Origin: Pedobacter planticolens | GTDB taxonomy: Bacteria; Bacteroidota; Bacteroidia; Sphingobacteriales; Sphingobacteriaceae | DNA: 64,000 bases | Direction: 5' to 3' | Assembly: GCF_014172375.1 (NCBI RefSeq) | Contig: NZ_WNXD01000001.1 | Span: 558,001 to 622,000, forward strand | Part shown: positions 17,283 through 26,029 of the stretch, in pieces | How positions within the stretch are numbered: position 1 is the first letter of the stretch | How the letters are laid out: each line of letters opens with the position of its first letter | Translations under genes and position numbers: made by a program | The notes under the pieces: model-generated | What the model saw: only the letters and a program-made list of their open reading frames with translations | Told to the model about the DNA's origin: nothing | The model's database searches: none

Positions 17283-19703
17283 ATGTTTAAACTCAACTTA
17301 AAAATCGCCCTGCGTAATTTATTTAAAAACAAAGTTTATGCAGCCATAAATATTGGTGGTTTAGCACTTGGATTAACAGCCTTTGTACTTTTATTGTTAT
17401 TCATTAATCATGAAACTAATTACGATAAATGGAACCCAGATTTAGATAAAGTTTATCAAATAAGAGAACATCATGATTCTTTCACACCAGACAATCAACA
17501 ACATTGGATGGAATCTGTCGAATCGAGAGTAGGTGCTTTAGTGACAAATAAAGTACCTCAATTTAAACAGGTAACCAAAGTAGGGATAAGCTGGGGGGAT
17601 GGATATTCTGTGAAATTAGCTAACGCAGATCCCATACTTATTAAAGATATTAGAGATGCCGACTCACTATTTTTCAAGGTTTTTCCTTACAAATTCGTTC
17701 AAGGAGATCAGTTAACAGCTATTAGTACGCCAAATACAATTGTGTTAAAAAGAAGTGTAGCCTTAAAGCTTTTTGGAACAGAGAAAGTCTTGGGCAAGCA
17801 GTTAAAACTACTCATGTGGCGAACAGATGAAGGAAGAATGGTTACCGTTACAGGTGTTGTAGAAGATCCGTCAACCCCGCAAAGCGTAAACTTTAATGCT
17901 ATTTTACATTCAGGAGAACGAGAACAAGATCCAGATCAGATAAGTAACACTAATCATTGTGAAGTATATGCTTTAGCAGCGCAAAAATTAGATACAACGG
18001 CAGTAAATAAAGTGTTGCAAAAAGTATATGTCGACTATAAAAAAAGAACAATTGTTGATCAAAAAGGAATTGATTTTAAAGACTATTATAAAAATGGTAA
18101 AACGCCAGGCTTAAAAATAGTTCCACTTCAAGAAGTATATTCAACCCCATCACTTACTCCAAGCTGGCTAGATAAGATTAAACCAATAATTGCGCTTTCC
18201 ATATTTCTGTTATTGGTATCAATTATCAACTTTGTGAATTTATCAACTGCGCAATCCGTACAAAGAGCAAAAGAAGTTGGAGTTAAGAAAGTTTTAGGCG
18301 CTTATAAAAAGCAATTGGTTATTCAGTTTTTGCTCGAATCTGCTATACAAACATTAGCATCTTTATTTATCTGCGTAATTTTAGTAGAGATTTTACTGCC
18401 CGCATTTAGCAACCAATTCGATGTACAATTAAGCTTTTGGCATAGTAAGCAATTACTATCCATGCTGTTCCAATTAGTTGGCTTATTTATATTCATCACA
18501 CTATTAGCAGGCTTTTATCCCGCGTGGATGTTATCAAAATATAACCCCGTCAAAGTATTGAAAGGAAATTACGAAAACGGATTTAAAGGCATCGCATTAA
18601 GAAACGGATTGGTAATCGTACAATTTATTATTGCCGTTACCTTTATTATTGGCATAGGAGTAATGCAGCAACAAACCAGTTATGTAGCCAATAAAGATTT
18701 AGGTTTTAATAGAGATAAGCTAATTAATATCTCGACAAACTATAATGATGGAGATCCATTTGGTGAAAGGGTAAAACGAGTTACAGGTGTAAAATATGTA
18801 GCTACAACCACACAAGTAATGGGTAACACATTTAATTTTTCGAATGAAATTACATTTAATAATCAAAAATACGACCTCAATACAGTAACCGTAACTATGG
18901 ATGCTTTGCCTGCATTGGGGGTACAAGTAGTAAAAGGTCGAATTTTTTCAAGAGCATACGGTCAAGACACCATCAATAGTGTGGTAATCAACCAATCCGC
19001 AGAAAGACTACTAGGAAAAAATATGGTTGGTAAACAATACAAAACCTTTAAGGGAACAAATGTTTTTCAGGTAGTTGGAGTAATTAAAGATTATAATAAC
19101 GAAGGGTTTGATAAAGCCGTTTTACCAACTATTTATAAGGTTACGCATTTGGGCGGATCATCAAATACCAATAACCTATTAATAAGATTTGAGAGCGAAA
19201 ATTATAAACCAGCAATGAAAGCAATAGAAGGGATATGGAAAGAATTATATCCAGCTTTTCCGATGAGATATATTGCAGTTGAAGATGCCTTTCAAAACGA
19301 ATTAAAAGCTACACGCAGGCAAATGCAAATTATAGTTTTATTTAGCGTAATCTCAGTTATCCTTTCCTTATTAGGTCTATTTGCCCTGTCAGCCTTTATA
19401 GCAAAACGAAAAACTAAGGAAATAGCAATTAGGAAAATACTAGGCGCATCAAATTTTCAAGTAATTAATATGTTAAATCGATCATTTTTGATACTAGTAA
19501 TTATCGCAAATTTAATTAGCTGGCCCATTGCTTTTATTTTAACTCGTAAATGGCTAGAAGGATTTGCCTACCGGATTGATATGCCAATTTGGCCTTTCTT
19601 AATGGCCACTTTATTGTCTGTTGTGATAGCTGTATTTACAGTAAGCTTACAAGCCAGAAAAGCTGCGGTAAATAATCCAGTTGATGCCTTGAAATACGAA
19701 TAA
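17283..19703 (+). CDS. FtsX/MacB-like ABC permease, paralogue 5
   Basis: An 806-residue permease, last of the array, with start MFKLNLKIALRNLFKNK, coupling stretches AKEVGVKKVLGA and TKEIAIRKILGA, and end NPVDALKYE. Its first periplasmic domain is the longest of the set and shows FDK replaced by YDKWNPDLDKVYQI. It ends 98 bp before a strong terminator, which closes the transcription unit that began at the sigma-54 promoter about 15 kb upstream, unless internal promoters exist. Confidence 0.9.
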   Translation: MFKLNLKIALRNLFKNKVYAAINIGGLALGLTAFVLLLLFINHETNYDKWNPDLDKVYQIREHHDSFTPDNQQHWMESVESRVGALVTNKVPQFKQVTKVGISWGDGYSVKLANADPILIKDIRDADSLFFKVFPYKFVQGDQLTAISTPNTIVLKRSVALKLFGTEKVLGKQLKLLMWRTDEGRMVTVTGVVEDPSTPQSVNFNAILHSGEREQDPDQISNTNHCEVYALAAQKLDTTAVNKVLQKVYVDYKKRTIVDQKGIDFKDYYKNGKTPGLKIVPLQEVYSTPSLTPSWLDKIKPIIALSIFLLLVSIINFVNLSTAQSVQRAKEVGVKKVLGAYKKQLVIQFLLESAIQTLASLFICVILVEILLPAFSNQFDVQLSFWHSKQLLSMLFQLVGLFIFITLLAGFYPAWMLSKYNPVKVLKGNYENGFKGIALRNGLVIVQFIIAVTFIIGIGVMQQQTSYVANKDLGFNRDKLINISTNYNDGDPFGERVKRVTGVKYVATTTQVMGNTFNFSNEITFNNQKYDLNTVTVTMDALPALGVQVVKGRIFSRAYGQDTINSVVINQSAERLLGKNMVGKQYKTFKGTNVFQVVGVIKDYNNEGFDKAVLPTIYKVTHLGGSSNTNNLLIRFESENYKPAMKAIEGIWKELYPAFPMRYIAVEDAFQNELKATRRQMQIIVLFSVISVILSLLGLFALSAFIAKRKTKEIAIRKILGASNFQVINMLNRSFLILVIIANLISWPIAFILTRKWLEGFAYRIDMPIWPFLMATLLSVVIAVFTVSLQARKAAVNNPVDALKYE

Positions 19704-19801
19704 GGTATACACCGTCTATTCTTTTACACACGTCATTCCCGTGAAAACGAGAATCGTAATGCAATTGGTTTTCATTAAATAAGTTAGTCTATACGTATCC
19801 T

Positions 19802-19839
19802 AAAAGCAGTTGAAACTATAAATCAACTGCTTTTATATT
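19802..19839 (+). terminator. Strong Rho-independent terminator of the efflux cluster
   Basis: A perfect 12-bp stem AAAAGCAGTTGA/TCAACTGCTTTT with a 9-nt loop, followed by TATATTTT. Because the stem is A/T-flanked on both sides it may work in both directions. Confidence 0.85.
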
Positions 19840-19867
19840 TTAAAAGTATAAAACTACGACCTGCAAA

Positions 19868-20161
19868 AAGAAACCTAGCCCTGTCAACAAGAAACCTGGC
19901 GCCTGCAAGAAGAAACCCAGCACCCGCAATAAGAAACCTAGCCTTGTCAGAAAGAAACCTAGCCCTGTCAACAAGAAACCTGGCGCCTGCAAGAAGAAAC
20001 CTAGCCTTGTCAGAAAGAAACCTAGCCCTGTCAACAAGAAACCTAGCGTCTGCAAAAAGAAACCTAGCCTTGTCAACAAGAAACCTATCGTTTGCAAGAA
20101 GAAACCTAGCCTTGTCAGAAAGAAACCTAGCGTCTGCAAGAAGAAACCCAGCACCTGCAAC
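19868..20161. repeat. Minisatellite: 14 tandem units of exactly 21 bp
   Basis: Fourteen contiguous units, each starting AAGAAACC(T/C), with a variable 3' half. Main types are AGCCYTGTCAAC, AGCCTTGTCAGA, GGCGCCTGCAAG, AGCGTCTGCAAR and CAGCACCYGCAAY. The three-unit order (AGA, AAC, then a GCNNCTGCAA type) recurs, so blocks as well as single units have been copied. It ends 28 bp before the start codon at 20190. Two forward frames and at least one reverse frame stay open (heptads KKPSLVN, RNLALST, and GFFLTRL on the reverse), because 21 is a multiple of three. Confidence 0.9.
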
Positions 20162-20189
20162 TCTGCAACAAAACCCATAACTTTACCAA

Positions 20190-20993
20190 ATGCAAAAGAC
20201 CTTCACAGATCAACTTGGTAATGAAGTAACAATTAATTATCCACCTAAAAGGATTGTGTCTATTGTGCCATCACAAACCGAATTGTTGTTCGATTTAGGT
20301 TTAGATGAAGAAGTTATTGGTATAACTAAATTTTGTATTCATCCGATAGAAAAATTTGCATCTAAAACTAAAATAGGAGGAACTAAAAAACTACTAATAG
20401 AAAAAATTAGAGATCTAAAACCTGATTTAATCATTGGTAATAAAGAAGAAAATACGCGGGGCGAAATTGAATTACTGATGCAAGAATTCCCAGTATGGAT
20501 AAGTGATATCCATAATTTGGAAGAATCAATGAAAACCATTACCGAAATAGGAGAGTTGATAAACCGAGAACCTGAAGCCGCTTATTTAAATCACCTCATT
20601 CATGCTGGTTTTACAGATCTACAAACACTAGCAGTCACAAAAAACATTCATCAAAGCGTTGCCTATTTAATATGGAAAGACCCTTACATGTTTGCAGGCC
20701 GAAACACATTTATAGATGATATTCTACGAAAAATAGGACTACAAAACATAATTGAACAAAGTAGATATCCAGAATTAACACTCGATGAACTGAAAACTCT
20801 TAACCCGCAATTCATTTTCCTCTCTTCCGAACCCTATCCTTTTAAAGGAAAACATATTGAAGAAATTCAATCCGCTTTACCAAATGCAAAAGTTAGACTA
20901 GTAGATGGAGAAATGTTTTCGTGGTATGGAAGCAGATTAGTTAAAGCGGTAAATTATCTTTTTCATTTGCAAGATGACTTGATAATTAGCTAA
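20190..20993 (+). CDS. BtuF/TroA-like helical-backbone metal-receptor protein without signal peptide
   Basis: A 267-residue protein of the periplasmic-binding-protein-like family that holds B12 and iron-siderophore receptors. Recognisable parts are PKRIVSIVPSQTELLFDLGL near the start, IGGTKK..IEKIRDLKPDLII, and a C-terminal LKTLNPQFIFLSSEPYPF. Unlike transported receptors it has no signal peptide or lipobox: the first residues are MQKTFTDQLGNEVTINYP. No permease or ATPase lies beside it. It could be cytoplasmic with a non-transport role, or use a ligand scavenged inside the cell. A 21-bp minisatellite lies 28 bp upstream. Confidence 0.8.
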   Translation: MQKTFTDQLGNEVTINYPPKRIVSIVPSQTELLFDLGLDEEVIGITKFCIHPIEKFASKTKIGGTKKLLIEKIRDLKPDLIIGNKEENTRGEIELLMQEFPVWISDIHNLEESMKTITEIGELINREPEAAYLNHLIHAGFTDLQTLAVTKNIHQSVAYLIWKDPYMFAGRNTFIDDILRKIGLQNIIEQSRYPELTLDELKTLNPQFIFLSSEPYPFKGKHIEEIQSALPNAKVRLVDGEMFSWYGSRLVKAVNYLFHLQDDLIIS

Positions 20994-21040
20994 TTAGCTA
21001 ATTAGGTGATTAACTAGTAAAAATAATTAAGCCTTACTTT

Positions 21041-21069
21041 TTGATTATTGATGCAAAACGCTATCTTTG
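21041..21069 (+). promoter_or_regulatory. Sigma-A promoter of tRNA-Leu(UAG)
   Basis: TTG at 21041-21043, 18 nt, then TATCTTTG at 21062-21069, a perfect match to the Bacteroidota TAnnTTTG element. The tRNA begins 23 nt after the -7 box. Confidence 0.8.
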
Positions 21070-21091
21070 CAATCCAAAATAAATCCTAACT

Positions 21092-21173
21092 GCGGATGTG
21101 GCGTAATTGGTAGCCGCACCAGACTTAGGATCTGGCGCTTCACGGCGTGGGGGTTCGAGTCCCTTCATCCGCA
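21092..21173 (+). tRNA. tRNA-Leu (anticodon UAG)
   Basis: Acceptor arms GCGGATG and CATCCGC pair fully. The D arm contains AATTGGTAG. The anticodon arm is CCAGA-CTTAGGA-TCTGG, giving UAG at positions 34-36. A long variable arm (class II) is followed by GGTTCGAGTCCC. CCA is not encoded. The read is about 82 nt with discriminator A. Confidence 0.95.
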
Positions 21174-21184
21174 CAAACAAATGA

Positions 21185-21216
21185 AGCCGTTCCGATGTAA
21201 GTCAGAACGGTTTTAA
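21185..21216 (+). terminator. Terminator after tRNA-Leu(UAG)
   Basis: Stem AGCCGTTC/GAACGGTT with a 12-nt loop and TTTTAATTTT after it, 12 nt beyond the tRNA 3' end. Confidence 0.75.
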
Positions 21217-21311
21217 TTTTATAAAGACATTGAAAAAAAATAAAGATGTGTGTTTGAGTCTATACAATTTGTCTCATATCTCATATCTCAATACTCAAAT
21301 CTAATTAAGAA

Positions 21312-22658
21312 ATGAACATCACACAGGAAAAAGTTAACGATTTAAATGCAGTAGTAAAAATTACTATCGCACCTGAAGATTATAGCCCAAGAGTAGAAAA
21401 AGCACTTAAAGAGCAAGCTAAAAAAGCAAATCTACCTGGTTTTCGTAAAGGAATGGTTCCAGTTGCCCACATGAAAAGAATGTATGGCAAAAGCATTTTG
21501 GTTGAAGAAATCAACAATATGTTAAGCGAAAATTTATCTAAACACCTAACAGATAACAAAGTTGAAGTTTTAGGTCAGCCTTTACCAGTAATGGACGATA
21601 CTAAAGAATTTAAATGGGATAATACAGATGAATTTGAGTTTAACTACGAGTTAGGTTTAGCACCAAAGGTGGATGTTGAAATTACTTCGAAAGATAAATT
21701 TACAGCTTACAATGTTAAAGCTGATAAAGAAACTTTAGAGGCTCGTATCAAAAACATCCGCAAAAGCTATGGCAAAATGACAAATCCTGAAGTTTCGGCA
21801 GAAGGTGATGTGCTTTATGCTGATTTGGCACAACTTTCTCCAGATGGAGCAGTTTTTGAAGGTGGTATTGCAAGCACAGGTTCTATTCGTTTAGACTTAG
21901 TAACTGATAAAAAGATTTTGAAATCTCTTTTAGGCTTAAAGAAAGATGATGTGTTGGAATTAGACATCCAAAAAGCTTTTGATAACAATGAAACAGTAAT
22001 TGCTAAATTGTTAAATATTGGCGAAGAGGATGCAAAAGATTTGAAATCGAAATTTCAAGTAACGGTTAAAAATGTAAATCGTTTAGAAGAATCAGATTTA
22101 AATCAAGAGTTCTTTGATAAAATATTTGGTGCAGATGTAGTAAGTGATGAAGCTGGTTTTAGAGCTAAAATTACTGAAGAAATTGAAAGCATGTTTAAGC
22201 AAGATGCAGATCGTAAATTACAAAACGATATTTATACGCAATTGACTGAGCAAACTAAAATGGAGTTACCTGATGAATTTTTACGTAAATGGTTAAAAGC
22301 TACGAACGAAAAATTAACTGACGAAGAGTTAGAGCAGGGTTACGCTGATTTTGCAAAGAACCTTAAATGGACTTTGATTGAAAACAAAATCATTACGGAT
22401 AACGAAATTAAAATTGACTATAAAGATGTTTTCGAAACTGCTAAACAACGTTTAGATGCACAGTTTAGAATGTACAGCCCACAACCAATGCCAGAAGATC
22501 AGTTAGCACAATACACAACTACTTTCTTGCAAGAAAAAGAAAATGCTAATCGTATTTTTGATGAGGTTAAAGCTTTAAAAGTATTTGAATACATACAATC
22601 GGTAGCAACTTTAGACAAAAAAGACATTGACTATAACAAGTTTATAGAAATGAAGTAA
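21312..22658 (+). CDS. tig: Trigger factor, ribosome-associated chaperone and prolyl isomerase
   Basis: A 448-residue protein that opens MNITQEKVNDLNAVVKITI and carries the ribosome-docking motif as LPGFRKGMVP (family GFRxGKxP). A degenerate FKBP-like middle domain and a helical C-terminal arm region follow. It shelters nascent chains at the ribosome exit. In Bacteroidota the isomerase domain is often poorly conserved, as here. It stands upstream of clpP and clpX, the classic tig-clpP-clpX order, but a terminator at 22723 separates it from clpP. Confidence 0.93.
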   Translation: MNITQEKVNDLNAVVKITIAPEDYSPRVEKALKEQAKKANLPGFRKGMVPVAHMKRMYGKSILVEEINNMLSENLSKHLTDNKVEVLGQPLPVMDDTKEFKWDNTDEFEFNYELGLAPKVDVEITSKDKFTAYNVKADKETLEARIKNIRKSYGKMTNPEVSAEGDVLYADLAQLSPDGAVFEGGIASTGSIRLDLVTDKKILKSLLGLKKDDVLELDIQKAFDNNETVIAKLLNIGEEDAKDLKSKFQVTVKNVNRLEESDLNQEFFDKIFGADVVSDEAGFRAKITEEIESMFKQDADRKLQNDIYTQLTEQTKMELPDEFLRKWLKATNEKLTDEELEQGYADFAKNLKWTLIENKIITDNEIKIDYKDVFETAKQRLDAQFRMYSPQPMPEDQLAQYTTTFLQEKENANRIFDEVKALKVFEYIQSVATLDKKDIDYNKFIEMK

Positions 22659-22663
22659 TTGAG

Positions 22664-22698
22664 ATTTGTCATCCTGAGCTTGTCGAAGGATCTCAATT
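22664..22698. repeat. Dispersed repeat TCATCCTGAGCTTGTCGAAG, copy 2
   Basis: One clean arm, GTCATCCTGAGCTTGTCGAA then GGATCT, directly after the tig stop. Other copies lie near 1018-1078, 35186 and 46150. This is a common intergenic repeat class in this kind of genome. Confidence 0.65.
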
Positions 22699-22722
22699 TA
22701 AGTCTTTTATAGATATCTTTTT

Positions 22723-22752
22723 AAGAGCAGCTTTTTAGCTGCTCTTGCTTTA
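22723..22752 (+). terminator. Terminator of tig
   Basis: A perfect 10-bp stem AAGAGCAGCT/AGCTGCTCTT with TTTT loop and GCTTT tail. Confidence 0.75.
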
Positions 22753-22926
22753 TCTAATCAGTTTGTTAATCGTTATCAGTTTACTCAAATGCTAACTTTA
22801 AAAGAAGATTGCATATAACTGACCAATATTTGTTCATTTATTCGAAGTTTTAAATAATTTAGCATTGACGATAATCGTTACTACACCAAATTAGATACGC
22901 ATTAAAAAGAAAAATATTCACATATT

Positions 22927-23613
22927 ATGAAGATAGATAAAGAAGAATTTAGAAAATACGCAGTTAAACATCATAGAATTAACGGATTAAATGTTGATCG
23001 TTATATTGGAGCAACTAACAGTTCGCCAAAATCAATGACGCCTTATATCATTGAAGAACGCCAGTTAAATGTTGCACAAATGGACGTTTTCTCTCGTTTA
23101 ATGATGGATCGTATCATCTTTTTGGGGGATGCAATTTATGATCAAAATGCAAATATCATCCAAGCTCAATTGTTGTTCTTACAGTCAACTGATGCTAACC
23201 GTGATATTCAAATTTACATCAACTCACCTGGTGGCTCGGTATACGCGGGTTTAGGTATTTATGATACCATGCAATACATCACACCAGATGTGGCAACAAT
23301 TTGTACAGGTATGGCGGCATCAATGGGTGCAGTATTATTAGTAGCGGGCGCAAAAGGTAAACGTGCTGCATTAACACACTCAAGAGTAATGATTCATCAA
23401 CCATCTGGAGGTTCACAAGGTGTTGCTTCAGATATGGAGATTAACTTGAGAGAGATGTTAAAATTGAAAAAAGAATTATACGATATCATTTCAACTCACT
23501 CCGGACAAAGTTACGAATGGGTAGAAAAAGCTTCAGATCGTGATTACTGGATGAAAGCTGACGAAGCTAAAAGTTTTGGTATGATTGATGAAGTGTTAGG
23601 ATCGACGAAATAA
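22927..23613 (+). CDS. clpP: ATP-dependent Clp protease proteolytic subunit ClpP
   Basis: A 228-residue serine protease. The catalytic serine lies in CTGMAASMGAVLL, histidine in SRVMIHQPSGG and aspartate in ASDRDYWMKADEA, giving the full Ser-His-Asp triad. The substrate-channel stretch YINSPGGSVYAGLGIYDTM is typical. ClpP forms a double heptamer that degrades substrates unfolded by ClpX, encoded 87 bp downstream. The N-terminal 25-30 residues before the family core are longer than in E. coli, where a propeptide is removed. Confidence 0.96.
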   Translation: MKIDKEEFRKYAVKHHRINGLNVDRYIGATNSSPKSMTPYIIEERQLNVAQMDVFSRLMMDRIIFLGDAIYDQNANIIQAQLLFLQSTDANRDIQIYINSPGGSVYAGLGIYDTMQYITPDVATICTGMAASMGAVLLVAGAKGKRAALTHSRVMIHQPSGGSQGVASDMEINLREMLKLKKELYDIISTHSGQSYEWVEKASDRDYWMKADEAKSFGMIDEVLGSTK

Positions 23614-23617
23614 AAAT

Positions 23618-23698
23618 AGTTGCGGGTTGCGAGTTATAGGTTGAAGGTTTAGGCTTTCAAACCCAGAACTCGTAACATGCAACTCACAACAAAAAAGA
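23618..23698. repeat. Phrase-type hairpin between clpP and clpX
   Basis: GTTGCGGGTTGCGAGTTATA on the left faces AACTCGTAACATGCAACTCA on the right. The arms are about 24 nt and pair imperfectly. The right arm ends just before the clpX ATG at 23701, so it could affect clpX translation or coupling. Confidence 0.55.
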
Positions 23699-23700
23699 AA

Positions 23701-24939
23701 ATGGCTAAACAAAATAAAGAATCGCGTTGCTCTTTTTGTAACTCTCCAAAGCAAGAAACTTTAATGCTTATAGAGGGTTTGGACGCATATATTTGCGACA
23801 AATGTGTAACGCAAGCTAATGTTTTATTAGCTCAGGAATTGGGGAATAAGAAAAGTGGGTCATTTAGTCAATCATTTACTTTATTAAAACCTGCTGAAAT
23901 AAAAGCACACATTGATCAATATGTAATTGGCCAGGATGATGCTAAAAAAGTACTTTCTGTAGCAGTTTACAATCATTACAAACGTTTAAGTCAAAAAATT
24001 GATAAAGATGAAGTAGAGATTGAAAAATCTAACATCATGTTAGTTGGCGAAACAGGAACAGGAAAAACATTATTGGCAAAAACAATTGCTAAAATTCTGC
24101 ATGTACCTTTTTGTATTGTAGATGCAACTGTTTTAACCGAGGCGGGATATGTTGGAGAAGATGTAGAAAGTATTTTAACGCGTTTATTGCAAGCGGCAGA
24201 TTATGATGTAGCATCTGCAGAACGTGGTATTGTGTATATTGATGAAGTGGATAAAGTTGCCCGCAAGAGCGATAATCCATCAATTACTAGAGACGTATCT
24301 GGAGAAGGTGTACAACAAGCGTTGCTTAAAATTTTAGAAGGAACAATTGTAAACGTGCCACCGCAGGGCGGAAGAAAGCATCCTGACCAGAAAATGATAC
24401 CTGTAAACACCAATAACATTTTATTTATTTGTGGTGGTGCATTTGATGGAATTGAACGTAAAATAGCTAATCGTTTGCGCACACAAGCTGTTGGTTATAA
24501 AGTTAAAAAGGATGAACAAGATTTAGATTTAAAAAATCTGTATAAGTATATTACTCCGCAAGATTTAAAAGCTTTCGGTTTAATACCAGAGTTAATTGGT
24601 CGTGTACCGGTTTTAACACACCTTAATCCGTTAGATATACAAGCACTACGTAATATTTTAACGGAGCCGAAAAACTCTTTAATGCGACAATACGCCAAGT
24701 TATTTGAATATGAAAATGTAAATCTTCAATTTGATGACGAGGTATTAGATTTCATTGTAAATAAAGCAATGGAATATAAGTTGGGAGCGAGGGGCTTAAG
24801 ATCAATTTGCGAGGCGATTATGTTGGATGCGATGTACGACACTCCATCTGATGAAAGTGTTAAAGAATTACACATTACATTAGATTACGCCATGGAGAAA
24901 TTTGAAAAGGCCGATTTTAAAAAGCTAAAAGCAGCATAA
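23701..24939 (+). CDS. clpX: ClpX ATPase subunit of the Clp protease
   Basis: A 412-residue AAA+ unfoldase, taken from the ATG at 23701 ([18 protein letters not shown]). An in-frame ATG at 23677 lies inside the repeat arm and adds eight residues with no family counterpart. It has an N-terminal four-cysteine zinc finger (CSFC..CDKC), Walker A GETGTGKT, pore loop GYVGEDVE, Walker B VYIDEVDK, sensor-1 and RRRR-like arginine region, and a C-terminal D2 domain ([11 protein letters not shown]). It feeds substrates to ClpP. A perfect terminator follows. Confidence 0.96.
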   Translation: MAKQNKESRCSFCNSPKQETLMLIEGLDAYICDKCVTQANVLLAQELGNKKSGSFSQSFTLLKPAEIKAHIDQYVIGQDDAKKVLSVAVYNHYKRLSQKIDKDEVEIEKSNIMLVGETGTGKTLLAKTIAKILHVPFCIVDATVLTEAGYVGEDVESILTRLLQAADYDVASAERGIVYIDEVDKVARKSDNPSITRDVSGEGVQQALLKILEGTIVNVPPQGGRKHPDQKMIPVNTNNILFICGGAFDGIERKIANRLRTQAVGYKVKKDEQDLDLKNLYKYITPQDLKAFGLIPELIGRVPVLTHLNPLDIQALRNILTEPKNSLMRQYAKLFEYENVNLQFDDEVLDFIVNKAMEYKLGARGLRSICEAIMLDAMYDTPSDESVKELHITLDYAMEKFEKADFKKLKAA

Positions 24940-24942
24940 ATT

Positions 24943-24974
24943 AAATCCTCTAGAATTTCTAGGGGATTTTTTTT
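24943..24974 (+). terminator. Terminator of clpX
   Basis: A 12-bp stem AAATCCTCTAGA/TCTAGGGGATTT (one G-U pair) with a 3-nt loop and a long T-run. Confidence 0.85.
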
Positions 24975-25054
24975 AACCCGTTAGTTTGGAAGTCAATGGT
25001 CGATAGTCCATTGACCATTAGCCAAACTGATTTAATTTTAATATATTTATAAAA

Positions 25055-25059
25055 AGGAG
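25055..25059 (+). promoter_or_regulatory. Shine-Dalgarno sequence of the AMP nucleosidase gene
   Basis: AGGAG lies 8 nt before the ATG at 25068. Strong sites like this are rare among the other starts in this window and fix this start firmly. Confidence 0.65.
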
Positions 25060-25067
25060 TACAAAAG

Positions 25068-25931
25068 ATGAACGAAGAAAAAGACGTAAAAAAAGACGCA
25101 ACAGTTGCTGATAAAGCAAAAAAAGTAAAAGAAGTAGAAACTCCAGTAAAATCAGGCTTAAAGTCTAAAGATGATATTGTTAAAAACTGGTTGCCACGTT
25201 ATACAGGCAGACCATTAGAAGATTTTAGTCAATATATTTTATTAACCAATTTCAGTAAATACTTAACCATGTTTTCTGAATGGAATGGTAACGCACCAAT
25301 TATGGGCTTAGATAAGCCTATGCAAAGTGTTACTGCAAATGGTATTACAATTATTAATTTCGGTATGGGAAGCCCACTTGCAGCTACTATGATGGATTTA
25401 TTAACTGCAATTACACCAAAAGCAGTTTTGTTTTTAGGCAAATGTGGTGGTTTAAAAAAGAAAAATCAATTAGGCGATTTAATTTTGCCAATCGCAGCGA
25501 TTAGGGGAGAAGGAACATCAAATGATTATTTACCAGCAGAAGTTCCTGCATTGCCATCATTTGCTTTACAAAAAGCGATTTCAACAACAATTAGAGATCA
25601 TTCTAGAGATTATTGGACTGGAACATGTTATACCACCAACCGCAGAGTTTGGGAGCACGATAAAGAATTTAAAAAATACTTGAAAACTTTACGTGCAATG
25701 GCTGTAGATATGGAAACTGCTACAATTTTCACCACAGGTTTTGCGAATAAAATTCCAACTGGTGCTTTGTTATTAGTTTCAGACCAACCGATGATACCAG
25801 AAGGCGTTAAAACTGCAGAAAGTGATAGTTCTGTAACAACAAATTATGTAGAAAGCCACCTTAAAATAGGAATTGATTCATTAAAACAGCTAATTAATGG
25901 TGGTTTAACGGTTAAACACCTTAAGTTTTAA
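25068..25931 (+). CDS. amn: AMP nucleosidase
   Basis: A 287-residue member of the purine nucleoside phosphorylase/nucleosidase fold. AMP nucleosidase splits AMP to adenine and ribose 5-phosphate and so adjusts adenylate pools. Family features are VTANGITIINFGMGSP, LFLGKCGGLKKKNQLGDLILP, the specificity/catalytic stretch MAVDMETATIF and LLLVSDQPM. A lysine-rich tail of about 30 residues precedes the core and has no obvious role. It lies alone between two terminators with its own Shine-Dalgarno. Confidence 0.87.
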   Translation: MNEEKDVKKDATVADKAKKVKEVETPVKSGLKSKDDIVKNWLPRYTGRPLEDFSQYILLTNFSKYLTMFSEWNGNAPIMGLDKPMQSVTANGITIINFGMGSPLAATMMDLLTAITPKAVLFLGKCGGLKKKNQLGDLILPIAAIRGEGTSNDYLPAEVPALPSFALQKAISTTIRDHSRDYWTGTCYTTNRRVWEHDKEFKKYLKTLRAMAVDMETATIFTTGFANKIPTGALLLVSDQPMIPEGVKTAESDSSVTTNYVESHLKIGIDSLKQLINGGLTVKHLKF

Positions 25932-25973
25932 GAAACAATCATTTATTTCTACAATAGTATAAATCCGTAATAG

Positions 25974-26001
25974 AGAAACTTAGAAATAAGTTTCTTTTTT
26001 T
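25974..26001 (+). terminator. Terminator of the AMP nucleosidase gene
   Basis: A perfect 9-bp stem AGAAACTTA/TAAGTTTCT with GAAA loop and T7. Confidence 0.85.
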
Positions 26002-26029
26002 ATTTAGAGTTTTTGACTTTTATCATAGT

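Noticed and set aside
19868-20161. CRISPR array
   Set aside because: There are no unique spacers: the variable halves recur, units are only 21 bp and no cas genes are near.
19844-20221. Open frames through the tandem repeat (KKPSLVN, RNLALST and reverse GFFLTRL heptads)
   Set aside because: The frames are open only because the unit is 21 bp. The KKPSLVN frame has no start codon, and the others are pure repeat with no ribosome site.
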